A stretch of DNA of 64,000 bases, from contig JADNYV010000015.1 of assembly GCA_015501055.1 (NCBI GenBank), forward strand, positions 186,001-250,000. Direction: 5' to 3'. The notes below the pieces were generated by a model, which searched no databases, was not told the DNA's origin, and saw only the letters and a program-made list of their open reading frames with translations. Below, piece by piece: positions 21,571-33,569 of the stretch (positions within the stretch are counted from its first letter, which is position 1; every line of letters begins with the position of its first letter). The translations under genes and the position numbers were made by a program. The DNA is from Mucidula mucida. Taxonomy: Eukaryota > Basidiomycota > Agaricomycetes > Agaricales > Physalacriaceae.

Positions 21571-22576
21571 TCATTGACTTTTCTTCTCTTCGAGGTGGCG
21601 TCCCAAGGAAAACCAGAACTTCCGTTTTCTGCTGTCAGGCTGTTCAGCATCAACGTCGATAGCGGCGACATTCTCCTTCAAGGCACTTGAACCAGGTATG
21701 GAAGATGAAGGGATATGAGTACGCTGGGATCTCTCGCCTGGAAGAATGGTACAAAGTGTGCTCGAGATCCTATCCAGAAGATGCGCCGTTGTAGTGCAGA
21801 GAGGCGTTCCGGATTCGGCAGCTGTGCGCGGCGTAAGACTTGTCGACAAATCCGGTAACGGCGAGACGGAATTGGCAGAAGGAGAAGCGCTTGGTGACGC
21901 AGACGAGGAATCGAGAGAGACAACTGGAAGGACATGCAACAACTCCATTTCCGCAGAATCGGGGAAGGCGGGAGTAGGGTGCGGTGTCATGAGGCGAAGG
22001 TAGGACTCCCCCATCACACTGTGCCCAAAGGAAGACCGCCCAATAACCGCCTTACGCTTAGAGACCACAGGCTGCCGTATCCTGCGAGGCATAACAAGAA
22101 GCAGGTAACGCGAAACTACATGCGCTGGAACGTAGGAGCATGTCCCGGAAACGACCTGCTTGAATGTCTTTTCCGGTACATGAGCATAGTCCCAAATTGC
22201 GTGGAGAACGTGAATGACGGCGTCGTGTGCGATAACCACTCTACCATTATGAAAGAGGGAATTCGGGAAGTCAGGGCGGATGTTAAAGCGGCGTAGGTGA
22301 TAGATGTCGTCAACATAAGGAGTTACTAGCACGCGGAAACTGCTTGAGGGCAGAGAGGATTTTCTGAAACGAGGGGCGAGGAAGAGTCTGTGCCGTGTCA
22401 AGGCGAGCAGCCGCGTCGTGAGCGGGACGGCCTTTAAGGCAGATATCAACGAAGAAGGCCTGGAATTCTCCACTCAGTTCGTTGGCGAGATTCCTATGTT
22501 CCGCGTTCAGCCGGTCGGCGAGTGTACAGACGATGACCTCGATATCGTTGGTGTAGGTGTCCTGGGGTGCCGACAT
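21571..22576 (-). pseudogene. unknown ORF of repeat unit 1 (one frameshift)
   Basis: Starts MSAPQDTYTND at 22,576, continues with IVCTLADRLNAEHRNLANEL and FFVDICLKGRPAHDAA to about 22,320, where a short deletion shifts the frame; the second part reads YVDDIYHLRRFNIRPDFP, HNGRVVIAHDAVIHVLHA, SYVPAHVVSRYLLLVMPR, a serine/proline-rich stretch and a basic end (DSRKRKFWFSLGR). Unit 2 keeps the frame across the break (VMVDGVYHLR), which proves the two halves belonged together, an ancestral protein of about 335-340 residues. No domain is recognised. All copies in this window are broken. Confidence 0.5.
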
Positions 22577-23545
22577 GATTCTGAAGAGGAATAGAACCAT
22601 TATTGGCAGACATCGTATAAGGCGGGCAACTTACAAGGAATGTAGAGTATAGTATTGGGAGTAGAAAGTGTTGAAAGCAAAGGATTGAGCGCGTCATCTT
22701 CCACATACTCTCCCACGGTCTTCATGCAAATGTGTAGCGTCAGGTCAACGTCAGGTCAGCGTCAAGTACATAATTAATCTAGTACTTACCATCGTCAAAC
22801 CCAAATGAATAATTATGACGTCGATATTGCCACGGTGACTGGCAGCTCAAAAAACATTTTGTGGCACTGGCAACTTCGATTGTGGTTGCTTACCGCAGTG
22901 GCCATGAAATTGGAAAGGAGTTGTGCCTGGAATATAGTTGGTAGTTGTTGTTGATGAAGGAGTAGTAGGTAGATGAGATCCATGGCCAACCGCGTGACCC
23001 TCAGCCTCCCCCTCCACGACGTAGCCTTTACCTATTCCTTTCTTAAGGAGTATAGATCTAAGAGCGTCGCAGTGATCCTGGAACCTGAGGAGGCCGGTCG
23101 TACCTACACAACTCCCTCTCCCTGGCGGCGAAGAGGGAATTGTGCAGATACAGTTAGTCTCGATACATACTTTGTTCTTGATTCATCCTTTTCTTAGCGT
23201 TGCTGTGATCTTCTCTATCTGCGGTGTCGAGTACCCTAACCAGTGAGTCTAAATCCCTGTCTTAATCATGATCATTGATTCAATCGCCGCTGCAAGAGTT
23301 TTTTCACACAGGATCGAAGAGGAGAGTCTGCGTACTAAATATCTGCGCTAAGCCAGAATGTATTTACATCCGAGGCATAGTGCAATGGCAGCACTACAAA
23401 GGTAGGGTTGTTGACACGCGACGTTACAAAGAACACGTGGTCGTAGCATGGTGGCTGTGCCCATTGCTTCCGCCAGTGACATGGTGCTTGACTTGGACAC
23501 CTTACCTCCATCGATCCTTGCCAGCTCACATCAACAAACCCAATC

Positions 23546-26500
23546 ATGGCAGACAGTCATGCTGCCCGCCTCAAAGCCGCGCTAGACCAACAAGAGGACC
23601 GACCCTCTTCTGTTCCTCCTCTCTCTCAGACACGCTCGGAGCCCATGAATTTCAGGCCGGCGTCGGCGCTGAATCATAAACGAGTTCTCAGCGAGGCTCG
23701 ACGCGCCTCGGACGAAGCCGGAACATCGCTCGACCTGATGGGCAGCTTGCAGCGGTCATGGCCGTCTGTCGTCAAAACGAGAAACGGAAGCGTGCTCTCC
23801 AGAGGATTCATCTTGAAGACGGATCACTATCCATCTGGTGCGCTTCTTGCTCTTTCCCAGCTTCTCCCGTTCATTAAAGGCGTTTGTAGGACGCGCGCTT
23901 GACCTCGATCTCAACGTCCATGGCGCACCCAATTTCCGCGCACCGCGAACGAAGAGTCTGAATGTCTTTGGCTGTGCTCAGCCACGAACGCAGGGCCTGC
24001 GAGCCATTTTGTCGGTCCTTCGCTGTCGCCCCAATACCCCGCATCCATCCCATGTAGTCTGGTTTTCCACTCGAGAAGAACCAATAGGCAAATTCATTTC
24101 CTCGCTTATCAAATTGAGTTCACTAATGTCCTCAAAGTTTATATATCTGGTCGCCCTTTTGTATTACGCGACGCGTCCGAACCCAAGCGGACACTTTCCT
24201 TGTCTGATCGGGCAGAGAATCTGGAAGCCATCGAAATGAGACTCAAACAAGATATCCTACAAGAAGCGAGCCGCTTCGGTGGTCTTGTTCTAACGCACAA
24301 CGAGATGGGTACGTACATACCGTCCATTAACAGTACAAATCAAACCTTTCATTGCAGTCGCGGATAGTGGGGAGGGCGCCATTCTCCCCACTTGGACTGC
24401 CGTAGACACTAACAATGTTAAAACATCACGGGAGCTATGGGATGGCATGAAGCGGGATGGCTGGAATGTTGATGCAAGTCTATCAATCTATTCCGCCGCC
24501 ACCAACTGACATCGACTTCCAGTACCATCGTATTCCTATCTCGCCAGATCGTCCAATAGAAGTACGCTCTCACTCTCGCCCTTATCTAATCATCCCATAA
24601 CCTTTGATCTAGGATAATTATCTTGATGCATATCTGAGCGTCATTAAAGAGACTGACCCTCTGAACACATGTTTGGTATTCTCCTGTGGTATGGGAGCTG
24701 TGCGCACTACCTTCGCCATGGCTGCGGCCTGCGTAGTTCGGCGCAAACAACTCATCGCCAAGGGCCTACCTGATCCTTACGCCACCAAGGCTCCTGCCCA
24801 TCCTCTTCGCTCCAGTGGAACAATTTCCCCTCCGAACTTTGTACGCTTCAATCTCGCCTATCATCATGAAATCAAAATTGACACTCATCGAGTAGGACTC
24901 GGACAGCCGCATAATCATGTCGTTGGAGCAGGCCAACGCGCAACAAGATCTCAGCAAGTCCTTACTGCGCTTGACATATCTGCTTCAGACAAGTAGGCGC
25001 TATATTCCCTTATGCGATCGTGCGCTGACGCAACTTGACAGTCTTGCAAGACAGAAACTCGGAATCTGCTATTCAATTGCTCATGAACCAACCTACTCTT
25101 CTGGAAAATCTCCGAAGAGCGCATATGGGTAATTATGGTATCATACTCAGTCTTTTGGGTTGTTTAGACGACGGCCTTCAGGCAAAAAAGTTAGTCGACC
25201 GGGTCATCGATGATTGTAAGCCATGCTGAGGAGTTTCGTAAACGTTATTGACCTGACGTACAGCCGATCATGTATCTCATTTACGAGAAGATATATTGCT
25301 TCATCGAATCAAGTATTCTCTAACGAGCATGGAAGAGGACAAAGGGGAGGCATTTTTGAAGAAAGCTGGACGCGCTTTGGAAAAGTAGTAAGTCTACAGT
25401 ACAAAGCTTATCGCTACAGTGCCTTGACGCGGGCACCAGCTTTTTCATAATCGCGTTCGCCAGCTTTGTGGAAGAGTCACTCGACTTTAACCAAAGTTTT
25501 TCGGATTGGCTCAAGGTAGAATTTGCATCGAACGATCATGTCCCTAGACTAATCGTTGACTAGGCGCGAACGGAGATATGGAAGTGAGTGAATCATAAAC
25601 TAACCTGGCTTCCAAGCTCAGTACTACTTTGTGATCAGTCAAGTCATGTTCCTTCGAAAGTCGTACGGCACTCGTCTCAATGTTTTCGCTCCTATCAATG
25701 ACCTCTCTGCGCTGTCCAAATCTGGATCAACAGGACGCGCATTGGTACCCGGCACAAAGAACGATATGGCTATATCAGGCGGTGAAATTCTTGGCGATGA
25801 GTATTCGACTCACGTTGTAAAGGTGGGACATTGATCATTAAATCTTTCCATTTCAACTGATTCTCGTCAGAACCGAAGCGGTATCATCCTCCGGGAGAGG
25901 TCGGTCTTCATGCCATTGAAACTCCCATGAATTAACGTTCTTCTTTAAGCACTCTGCTCAAGTCGGACCAGTGGCGCCAGGAAGATCATCACGTCAATAA
26001 TGGTGTACGCGGTGCGATCAACTTCCGTCAGATACCGGGCACCAATATCTACGCGCTCGGTCAACCAACGATCGAGGCGATTGACGAGGTTGTTGAACGG
26101 ATTAAGCAAGCACATCCCAACACTCACAGGGTGATTTGGATTACCATTCGCGAAGAACCAATTGTATATGTCAACGGGGCACCTTATTGTCTCCGTCGAG
26201 AAGGATTTTCCCTGCGCAATATGAAGGGTACGCATACATATTGTCTCATGAATGACTTAGGCTGATCTCAGTTAAAGATTATGGCGGTATATCCGCGTCC
26301 CGGTTAGAGGTCCTAGAAGAAAGGCTTCGCGACGACATCTTTGCAGAGGCTGCGGCATTCGGCGGACAGTAAGCTGGTCTTTTGTGACCGCAAATAACAT
26401 TTGATGAAGATATTGAATAGAGTACTGCTCCACACTGAAACGACAGATGGGTCCGTAGTGCCGATTTGGGAAGAAGTTGCGAGCGAGAATGTTGTTGTTC

Positions 26501-29046
26501 TCAAGGACATCATGGACAGCCGGCAACGCGTACGGGACGTGGAGCTGATATATGATCGCATCCCTGTCACTGCGGAACGACCACCAGACTTCGCCGACCT
26601 GAATGAACTTATTGGTGTCGTCCTTCGTTCGTCTAGGGATACACCCATCGTGGTCAACTGCCAGTTGGGACGGGGACGAAGTACTCTCGTTTCAATCATT
26701 CTTCTCTTGATACGCGAATGGCTCGATTCGAGACGTGTGCCTCCGACGCCTGGAACGCCGCGCATCAAAGCCCAGCGGACGCTGTCTATGAGCGGCTTGC
26801 CGTCCATGGAGCCAATCACACCCGCTAAGACAGAGAAGCCTCGCAAGTCGTATCAAATCATCAACAGTACGTTCACGCAGTTCAACGCATATACAGTCAA
26901 CTGATCAAAGTTTAGATTTGCTTCGTGTTTTCCGGAAGGGTTTGGCGGTTAAGAATGTCGTTGACGACGCCGTTGACCAATGTGCCGTGGTGTACAATCT
27001 CCGGGAATCGATTGAGGAGAGTCGTATCATGGCTGAGCAAGCTACTGACGAGAGACAGAAGAAGATGCATACGCAAAAAGGTATGGATGTCTGGGCATGA
27101 AGTTGTACGATAACTGATTTTGGCAAGGCCTCCATAACCTGAGAAGATACTTTGAGTTGATCGTATTCCAAGCCTACCTTCAGTCTACGGAGCCCGACAC
27201 TATGGACAACTTTGAGAGTGTCGAGACGTTTGTGAAAAATCGACCAGGTATCAGGTTTCCATCTTGCCTTTGGCGTTCTTCTGATCAGGTTTCTTTCAGT
27301 GATCAAGACGTTCGAGAAGGAGCTGCTGGCCGATGGATTCAACGCGCTGAAACCTTTAGAACGCGCCGACTACGCAGACGGCGTTGCGCATCCTGATGAG
27401 GTCCGGCAAGTCGTAGTCAGTCGTTCGGGGAGTATTCTGTCTGCGTCGACGATCCTGAAGAGCGATTTCTTCTCGAACCTTCAGAAGATGACTTTACCTG
27501 AGTATGACCTCTTGCTTTTTTCAAGTGCGCCCTTCTGAACTGTCGTCTTAGGCGAATCGAAGGCTCGCCAAATTTTCGACGAGTTCCTCTCACTCTGGAC
27601 TTTGGCTCATCGGAGAACTTGTCAACTCCGGATGGCGAAGAATATGTGCCACCGGATGGGAAACGAGTTTGCGGGAGGTGAGTATCTGGCCTTGAAAGGC
27701 GTTCGCGCCGCTAATATCTTGGCAGCGGCATGCCGACTGTTGAAGGTTTGAAAAAGGCGCTCAGGCGGGTGGACGCTGGTCCAGGCGGATCGAATATGGT
27801 TTATTGGACATCATTGAGAGAGGTGTGTACTACCGCGTCGTCCGCGTATGCGAACGCTGACTTTCTTTGAAGGAGCCTGTCATCTACGTCGCCGGACGTC
27901 CGCATGTTCTGAGGCTGGTTGACAAGCCGCTTGAAAATGTCGAGTAAGTTTCGCGTGTTCACCTTCCTTTTAGACATTACTCTCTGACAATTCGACCAGA
28001 GCTACGGGTGTGACCACGGCGATGGTCGAGTCGATGGAACAAAACTTCAAAAAGGACGTCCTGCGAGAACTGAAAGCCGGCAATGGGCGTATCCTTCTAC
28101 ACGATGAAGTGGAGGAACGGCCGGGTGTGTTCTCTATTATTCCGATCTGGGAGAATGTTTCCAAGGAGGATATCATGACGCCGCGGGATGTGTTTGACCT
28201 TATGACGCACGAGGGATTCAAGATTGACTATGGGCGCATCGCGATTGTATGTTCGTCGACGCCTGGGGAGGAATTCCGAGCTGATAGTTGTATGTGTAGA
28301 CTGATGAGCAGGCACCGCTACCCGAGGCGCTCTCCTTGCTTCTCGAGCGCGTGCGGTCTGGTATGTCCAAGGCCGGCGACTTTATCTTCAATTGCCAAAT
28401 GGGACGTGGACGAACGACGACGGGCATGGTCGCGGCGTGCTTGATCTCAACGACGATGAAACGGGATATTCAGGACAGCGAGTGGCTGCAGGACGAGACG
28501 GCGGAGAGCTACGACCCGATAGACGGTCCGTCGGAAGACGAAGCGTATCTGCAAGGTGAGTACTTGCTCGTATATCTCGGGTGTTGCGATGCTCATAGAG
28601 TAGGCGAGTACAAGACGATCCTGCAGCTAGTTGGCGTGCTCTCGCACGGCAAAGTCGCGAAGCGCTTGGCTGACCGGGCGATTGATCTCATGCAAGATGT
28701 GCAGAATCTGCGCAAAGCAATTTACGAGTATGCCTGCTGCCCCATTTGCTTCCTCGGTGCCATACTAATTGTCGGTTGTAGTTATAAGCTCAAGGTTGAC
28801 GCATGTGAGAAGGGAACGGCGAAGGAGATCAAGTTGAGGAATCTGGCTGTCAATTATCTGTATGTGTTTTTCTCTCTCTCTCATGTTGGTTCACTGATGA
28901 ATGTATCGATACTATTTAGGTTCCGCTATGGGACGCTCATTGTGTTTGCGAATTATCTGATTGACAAGACTGACGAGACGTTTTCGCAGTGGCTCACGGA
29001 GCATAGAGAGATTATGAATATTCTGAGACGGCGTTCTTTGGATTGA
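23546..29046 (+). CDS. paladin-like protein with three phosphatase P-loops
   Basis: Long multi-exon gene with a product of about 1,400 residues. Three repeats each end in a cysteine-phosphatase loop of the C-x5-R type: SCGMGAVRTT (24,680), NCQLGRGRST (26,656) and NCQMGRGRTT (28,390). Each is preceded by an entry motif of the form REEP(I/V)xY(I/V)xGRP or EEPIVYVNGAPYCLR and a block such as RLEVLEERLRDD. This is the architecture of paladin/PTP-like phytase (inositol hexakisphosphate-domain) proteins, cytosolic proteins of uncertain catalytic activity. The first loop lacks the usual Gly-Arg pair, so domain 1 may be inactive. Start atcATGGCAGAC at 23,546; stop TGA at 29,044. Two introns have GC donors. 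All frames join cleanly, so the gene is intact. Confidence 0.85.
24088..24137 (+). other. GC-AG intron in the paladin-like gene
   Basis: Donor ccaatag|gcaaat, acceptor ctcaaag, branch ctaat. It rejoins REEPI with VYISGRPFVLR, a motif repeated in the same protein; there is no GT donor nearby. Confidence 0.75.
24474..24522 (+). other. second GC-AG intron in the paladin-like gene
   Basis: Donor gttgat|gcaagt, acceptor cttccag, branch ctgac. It rejoins GWNVD with YHRIPISPDRP, matching the equivalent (V)YDRIPVT stretch of repeat 2. gcaagt is the preferred GC donor form. Confidence 0.8.
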
Positions 29047-29596
29047 GATGTTTTGATGGATGTTTACGGTGGAATTAGGATGTTATATCAGATGAAATTG
29101 GGAAAGTCAAGGATTCCAGACATCGATAATCTAAAAATTTCATCAGTTCGGTTTGCTCAACGGCAAGTGAGGTTGATGATAACCACGAAAAGAGAAGGCT
29201 GTGGCCGTTTTCTAGTAGCTTTGATATGTATCACGTCTGACGTGATTATAGAGCGTCTGTGAGAAAGGACTGTACAGTCCCACATCACCTGCGAGCAGTA
29301 ACTTACTGTAACTTTGAGTAACCAGCAAAGAGACAGCACAACCTACCGCGTGCCAGCACTGAACGAACAATGTGGAGCAAATGTCCACGAAGCTCCCCTG
29401 CTGAAAGGCATACAAAACCGAAATCCAAGTTAAGCAAACTTGAACCGAAACGAGTGTATGTAAATTGCATTATGTCCCATTGATTAGTTGCATGTCCATG
29501 TAGATGTAGATGCCTCCTAGTAGTAATCACTGTAGATCTAGACAAACAGTCCCTCATGTACGCGGCTCACACAAGCCCATCGACGGCGCGCCCTGC
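29047..29596. other. convergent intergenic region, nothing recognised
   Basis: 550 bp between the 3' ends of two converging genes. No gene, tRNA or repeat seen. Confidence 0.4.
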
Positions 29597-32032
29597 TCAG
29601 GCTCCAACATCAACTAGACAGCGAATCTGATCAGAAAAAGAAAAAGCAAAAACAAATGGTGGACATACCCGCACAGTCTGTATCGTGGTGTAGATCGCAG
29701 CCACCATCCCAAACACCATCATGGCAATGTCCTTGAGCTTCTCAGTACGCGTGTGCGCCGCAGCCTTGTAATGCAGCATCGCAGGATATACGTAACAGAG
29801 CGGCACGCTATAAAACACAAGGTGGTTAGCTTAACTTCTACAAACGCAAGGAAACCCAGCCCACCAAGCGAAGCATCCAACAAAGGCCACAAACTTGTCC
29901 AAGTCCGCGGCACCCGCCCAACTAATAAGCGTGGTGACGATAACCACGAAGAACCGGAAAAAGTTCTTAAGCCACTTGATGCGCGTGCTTGTCTTTCCAC
30001 TGCGCACAAACAGTCCGTTCTCCATGATTCTCACGGCTGGGAACAGCTGGAGAGGAACCGAGAGCATGATGGCTACAGAATACAAGAATTGCACCTAGGA
30101 AAGAGTCAGGTCGTACTCCAAGCCAAAGAACCAGACCACGTACCGCCTGCACCATGGGCTTTGAAGTGTCCAAATTGACAAGGACGACAGTCTTGATATC
30201 AGACCCAAACGTGAGGTACGCGAGAGCACCAGCGCCGCCAAAGAGTACGAGGAGTCCGGCCATAACGGCGGAGATGACAGCCGGAAACTTCTTGGGTTCC
30301 TTCATAGCGTCGGTGATTGGGATAACCTGAGCGATAAGGATGAGAAACGCTGAATCATCCGATGGAAAGGCCACCCACCAAGCCAATACCTTCGAATGAG
30401 AATACGGCGGTCCTGACAGCAAATCAGAGAAGCGAAACAAGCGAGGATTGAAGAAGCATACCCGACGAACAACGGGAAATCCTTTGGGTTGAACAAAGCC
30501 ACGTCTTGAATACCTCGTTGCGAGATGATACTGACCTCGCTTCCAAAGATATAGATCAAGCCAGCAAGAATGAACACGTCCGCTATCAACGCCGTAGTAC
30601 TCAGCTTGGCAAGGTCCCGAATGAGAACCAGAGGAAGGAAGACGATCAGCTGCATGAAGATGAAGTACTGCACGCCGATAAGCTTTGCGCAGTGCGTAAC
30701 GCCCATAACGAAAGACTGCATGTTCTCTGCAACGAAAATCATGTACGCCCCGCAAAAGCCCATTTGCGATACCACGATAGAGCCCAGGATGAGCTGACGC
30801 ATCCAATTGCCGTAGAGGGTGCCACCAATGTCACCGAAACTTCCCGACACGATAAACTTGGTGTGGACGAGGAGGATGAAAGAGTATAATGAGATTACGG
30901 CGATGAAGATGAAGAGTAGAGACGAAAAAAGAATGCCGCCATTGTAGAAACCCCTGCCCAGGAAGAGGACGCCAGTACCGATGAAAGCCTTGAGTAACTA
31001 GGGAGGTAAATGAATAACGTGTTAAGTTTCACGGGATATAACATACCATGAGAACTGCCTGTGTAACCGTTGCATTTCCGTGGGGTCCGGGAGAGGCCGC
31101 GCGTCGTCTTGAACGCGACCTGGACCGAGCTATGCTGGGCTTCCCACCCAACAATGGTGCTGTTTCAGAGAGATCAACATGTGTCTGTTCCTCGAGATCA
31201 TCCTCTTGGTCTTCATCTTCTTCTTCCAGGTCTTCTCCAGCCTAAAGAGCAATAATTAGGCGTGTTCGGAGAGACTTGAACCAGATGCTTACAAAGTGCC
31301 CAAAGAGATAAAGAAAGTCGATGAAGTTGTTGACAAACTGAGGCTCCTCGCCCGGCTCGTTTGTGGCGCGCAAAAGAACGTAATTGCGGCGAAAGCCACC
31401 TGGCTCGTGGATGTGCTCAAACGCGGGGTCGACGGGGGGTGACTGTGCAGCAAAGGAGGCGGCGCGAGATCTTCCCTTGCGCTGATTAGACTGATACTTG
31501 TAGATATCGTGTCTGAAAAGAAATGAGTATCTCTCGAATACAGAAGACTGTATACACACGTCACGTCGGCACCAGCCACATCGTAATGTACGGGAAAGGG
31601 TTCCGTGTCGTCCCTCGGATGACTCACCGCCGTCGACGCCGACGACGACGACGGCAGATCGCCATTGCTCCGCTTGCGCTCCTGCTTGGACACCAGATGC
31701 CGCCGCAGAACGCGCAACTTCTCCTCGTCGGGCAGGTCGTCAATGTCCGGCGGTAGCGGTGTGCTGTTTCTGACCTCCGGTGAGGGTCGTGCTGCGCTCA
31801 GCCCGCCTATGCTCGGCGCCGAGCCATCGCTGGCGGGTACGGCGGGGGATCCAGTCCTCGCTGGGACAGACCGTGGTGGTATCGCCAACGACGGCGGCGG
31901 CGGTGTTCCCTGGACAGTGTACTGGGCCCTCAACGCGCGCAAATCTGGGGTGCCAATAGGCGTCGAGCCTGTCGAGCTATCCGGCAGGGTCGGTCGTCCG
32001 CGTATACTCAGTGGTCTCGTAGGCGTCGACAT
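29597..32032 (-). CDS. vacuolar amino-acid transporter (AAAP family, Avt3/Avt4-like)
   Basis: The start at 32,032 opens a long, proline- and serine-rich cytosolic tail (residues 1-250) with an acidic stretch (AGEDLEEEDEDQED) just before the membrane part. The membrane part begins LLKAFIGTGVLFLGRGFYNGG, the signature of amino-acid/auxin permeases, and continues through SFILLVHTKFIVSG, MGFCGAYMIFVAENMQSF, FIFMQLIVFLPLVLIRDL, TAVFSFEGIG-like, ITDAMKEPKKFPAVI, AYLTFGSDIKTVVL, and the final VFGMVAAIYTTIQTVR. About eleven helices are expected. The long tail is characteristic of fungal Avt3/Avt4 proteins, which export neutral amino acids from the vacuole. The last 42-bp intron is frame-neutral, so the C-terminal ten residues are uncertain. 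Confidence 0.85.
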
Positions 32033-32380
32033 CGTGGTCGATTACTTACTTAGAGCCAGGTAAACAGCACTGGACGTTTACGGCAAATCACGGCAACCTA
32101 GTCCGATCAAAAAGTTCTTTCTTTGGACTCTTTCTATCGGATAAGCAGCCAGCTAGTTATCAGAGCACGAACCGAGAAAACGCTAGGACTTCGAGGAACA
32201 CTCGAATTCTACAGTACTAGTAGCAGCGTGATAACGATTTTTAACTTTCCACCTTTACGCCGATGATTGGAGAACGCTGGTAGATCATACCGGCCTCGAA
32301 CTGCCAAGATCTTCTTCTATACTTATTGTGGCGTGCCTCGAGGAGGTACAACGCCACACTACTACGCCAAGAAGACGGGA

Positions 32381-33385
32381 GCGGCGATTGATTCATTGAT
32401 CATGATTAAGACAGGGATTCAGACTCACTGGTTAGGGTACTTGACCCCACAGATAGAGAAGATCACAAAAACGCTAAGAAAAGGAGAATCAAGAACAAAG
32501 TATGTATCGAGACTACCTGTATCTGCACTGTTTCCTCTCTACCGCCAGGGAGAGGGAGTTGTGTAGGTACGACCGGCCTCCTCAGGTTCCAGGATCACTG
32601 CGACGCTCTTTGACTATACTCCTTAAGAAAGGAATAGGTAAAGGCTACGTCGTGGAGGGGGAGGCTGAGAGTCACGCGGTTGGCCATGGACGGAATATCA
32701 TCTCATCTCATCTACCTACTACTCCTTCATCAACAACAACTATCAACTATATTCCAGGCACAACTCCTTTCCAGATCCATGGCCACTGCGGTTAGCAACC
32801 ACAATCGAAGTTGCCGGTGCCACAAAATGTTTTTTGAGCTGCCAGTCACTGTGGCAATATCGGCTTCAAGGCTTCAAGACTACGCTAAGCATAAGTATCC
32901 CTTTGGGAGTGAAAAGGGTAAGTGCTAGAGTAATTACCTGCCAACGCCAACGCTGCACAGTTGGACCGCGGGAGAATATGTGGGGGAATGACGCGCGCTC
33001 ATACCTTCTTTGCTTTTTACCTTGAACACTTTCTACCCCATTACTAGTACCCTACATTCGTTGTGAGTTACCCGCATTGTGCGTATATACCTTTAATGGC
33101 CTTGTTCCTCTCTAGAATCATGTCGGCACCCCAGGACACCTACATCAGAGATGGTCATGCTCGTCTACTGGCTGAATGCGGAACACAAGACTCTCGCCAA
33201 TAGCCTGACTGAAGACTTAGAGGATTTCTTTGTTGATATCTGCTCTGAAGGCGTCCCGCTCATGACTTCAAGATTGCCGCGGCTGGCACATCACAGACTC
33301 TTCCTCGTCCCTCCGCCCTGAAGCAGTTTCCACTTGCCCATAACTCATCTCTTGTCATGGTTGACGGCGTCTATCACCTGCGCTG
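32381..33385 (+). mobile_element. repeat unit 2 (head and ORF start only)
   Basis: Begins gagcggcgattgattcattg and follows unit 1 through the head (ctggttagggtacttgac, aagaaaggaataggtaaagg, cgcggttggccatgg, caactatattccaggcac) and the ORF start (atgtcggcaccccaggacac). The ORF survives as far as VMVDGVYHLR and then meets a stop; the tail and GMC fragment are absent. The antisense ORF of the head, intact in units 1 and 3, is broken here. It sits between the transporter promoter and the shredded proline-rich gene. Confidence 0.65.
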
Positions 33386-33569
33386 ATGCTTAACAACATG
33401 GGAATTAGCGCCCATCTCAAGGCGATATGCAGGGTTGACGCCAGCCTTGTCTCCAATCCTGGCTGCGAGTACCCACAATATACACTCGTCTTCCCACTCT
33501 CAATCGCCACCCAGTCCGACTGGACACGTACTTGGCGCAATCTACCCGTTCGTCACATCCAAAGCCAAG

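Larger units (their letters stand above)
20690..23302 (-). mobile_element. repeat unit 1 (longest copy)
   Basis: Read on the minus strand, the unit starts near 23,300 with cttgcagcggcgattgaatc, has a head region of about 500 bp, an ORF (22576-21571), and a tail region at 21,120-20,690 that is a diverged direct copy of the head (both contain gaagatcac...aacgctaagaaaagga, gaccggcctc, gacgctctta, actatactcct-aagaaaggaatag and gagggtcacgcgg). It ends in an oligo-T/oligo-G tract (20,705-20,722 as C on the plus strand) and then the GMC fragment. Copies at 32.4 and 37.5 kb lie in the opposite orientation. No transposase, reverse transcriptase or helicase motif is visible, so it is non-autonomous or of an unknown class. 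Confidence 0.65.

Noticed and set aside
21301..22296. Plus-strand open frames across repeat unit 1
   Set aside because: Antisense of the unit's ORF; unit 3 has deleted most of this region without trace of selection on the plus strand.
29753..32063. Plus-strand open frames inside the transporter gene
   Set aside because: Exact antisense of transporter exons, whose membrane motifs are clear.
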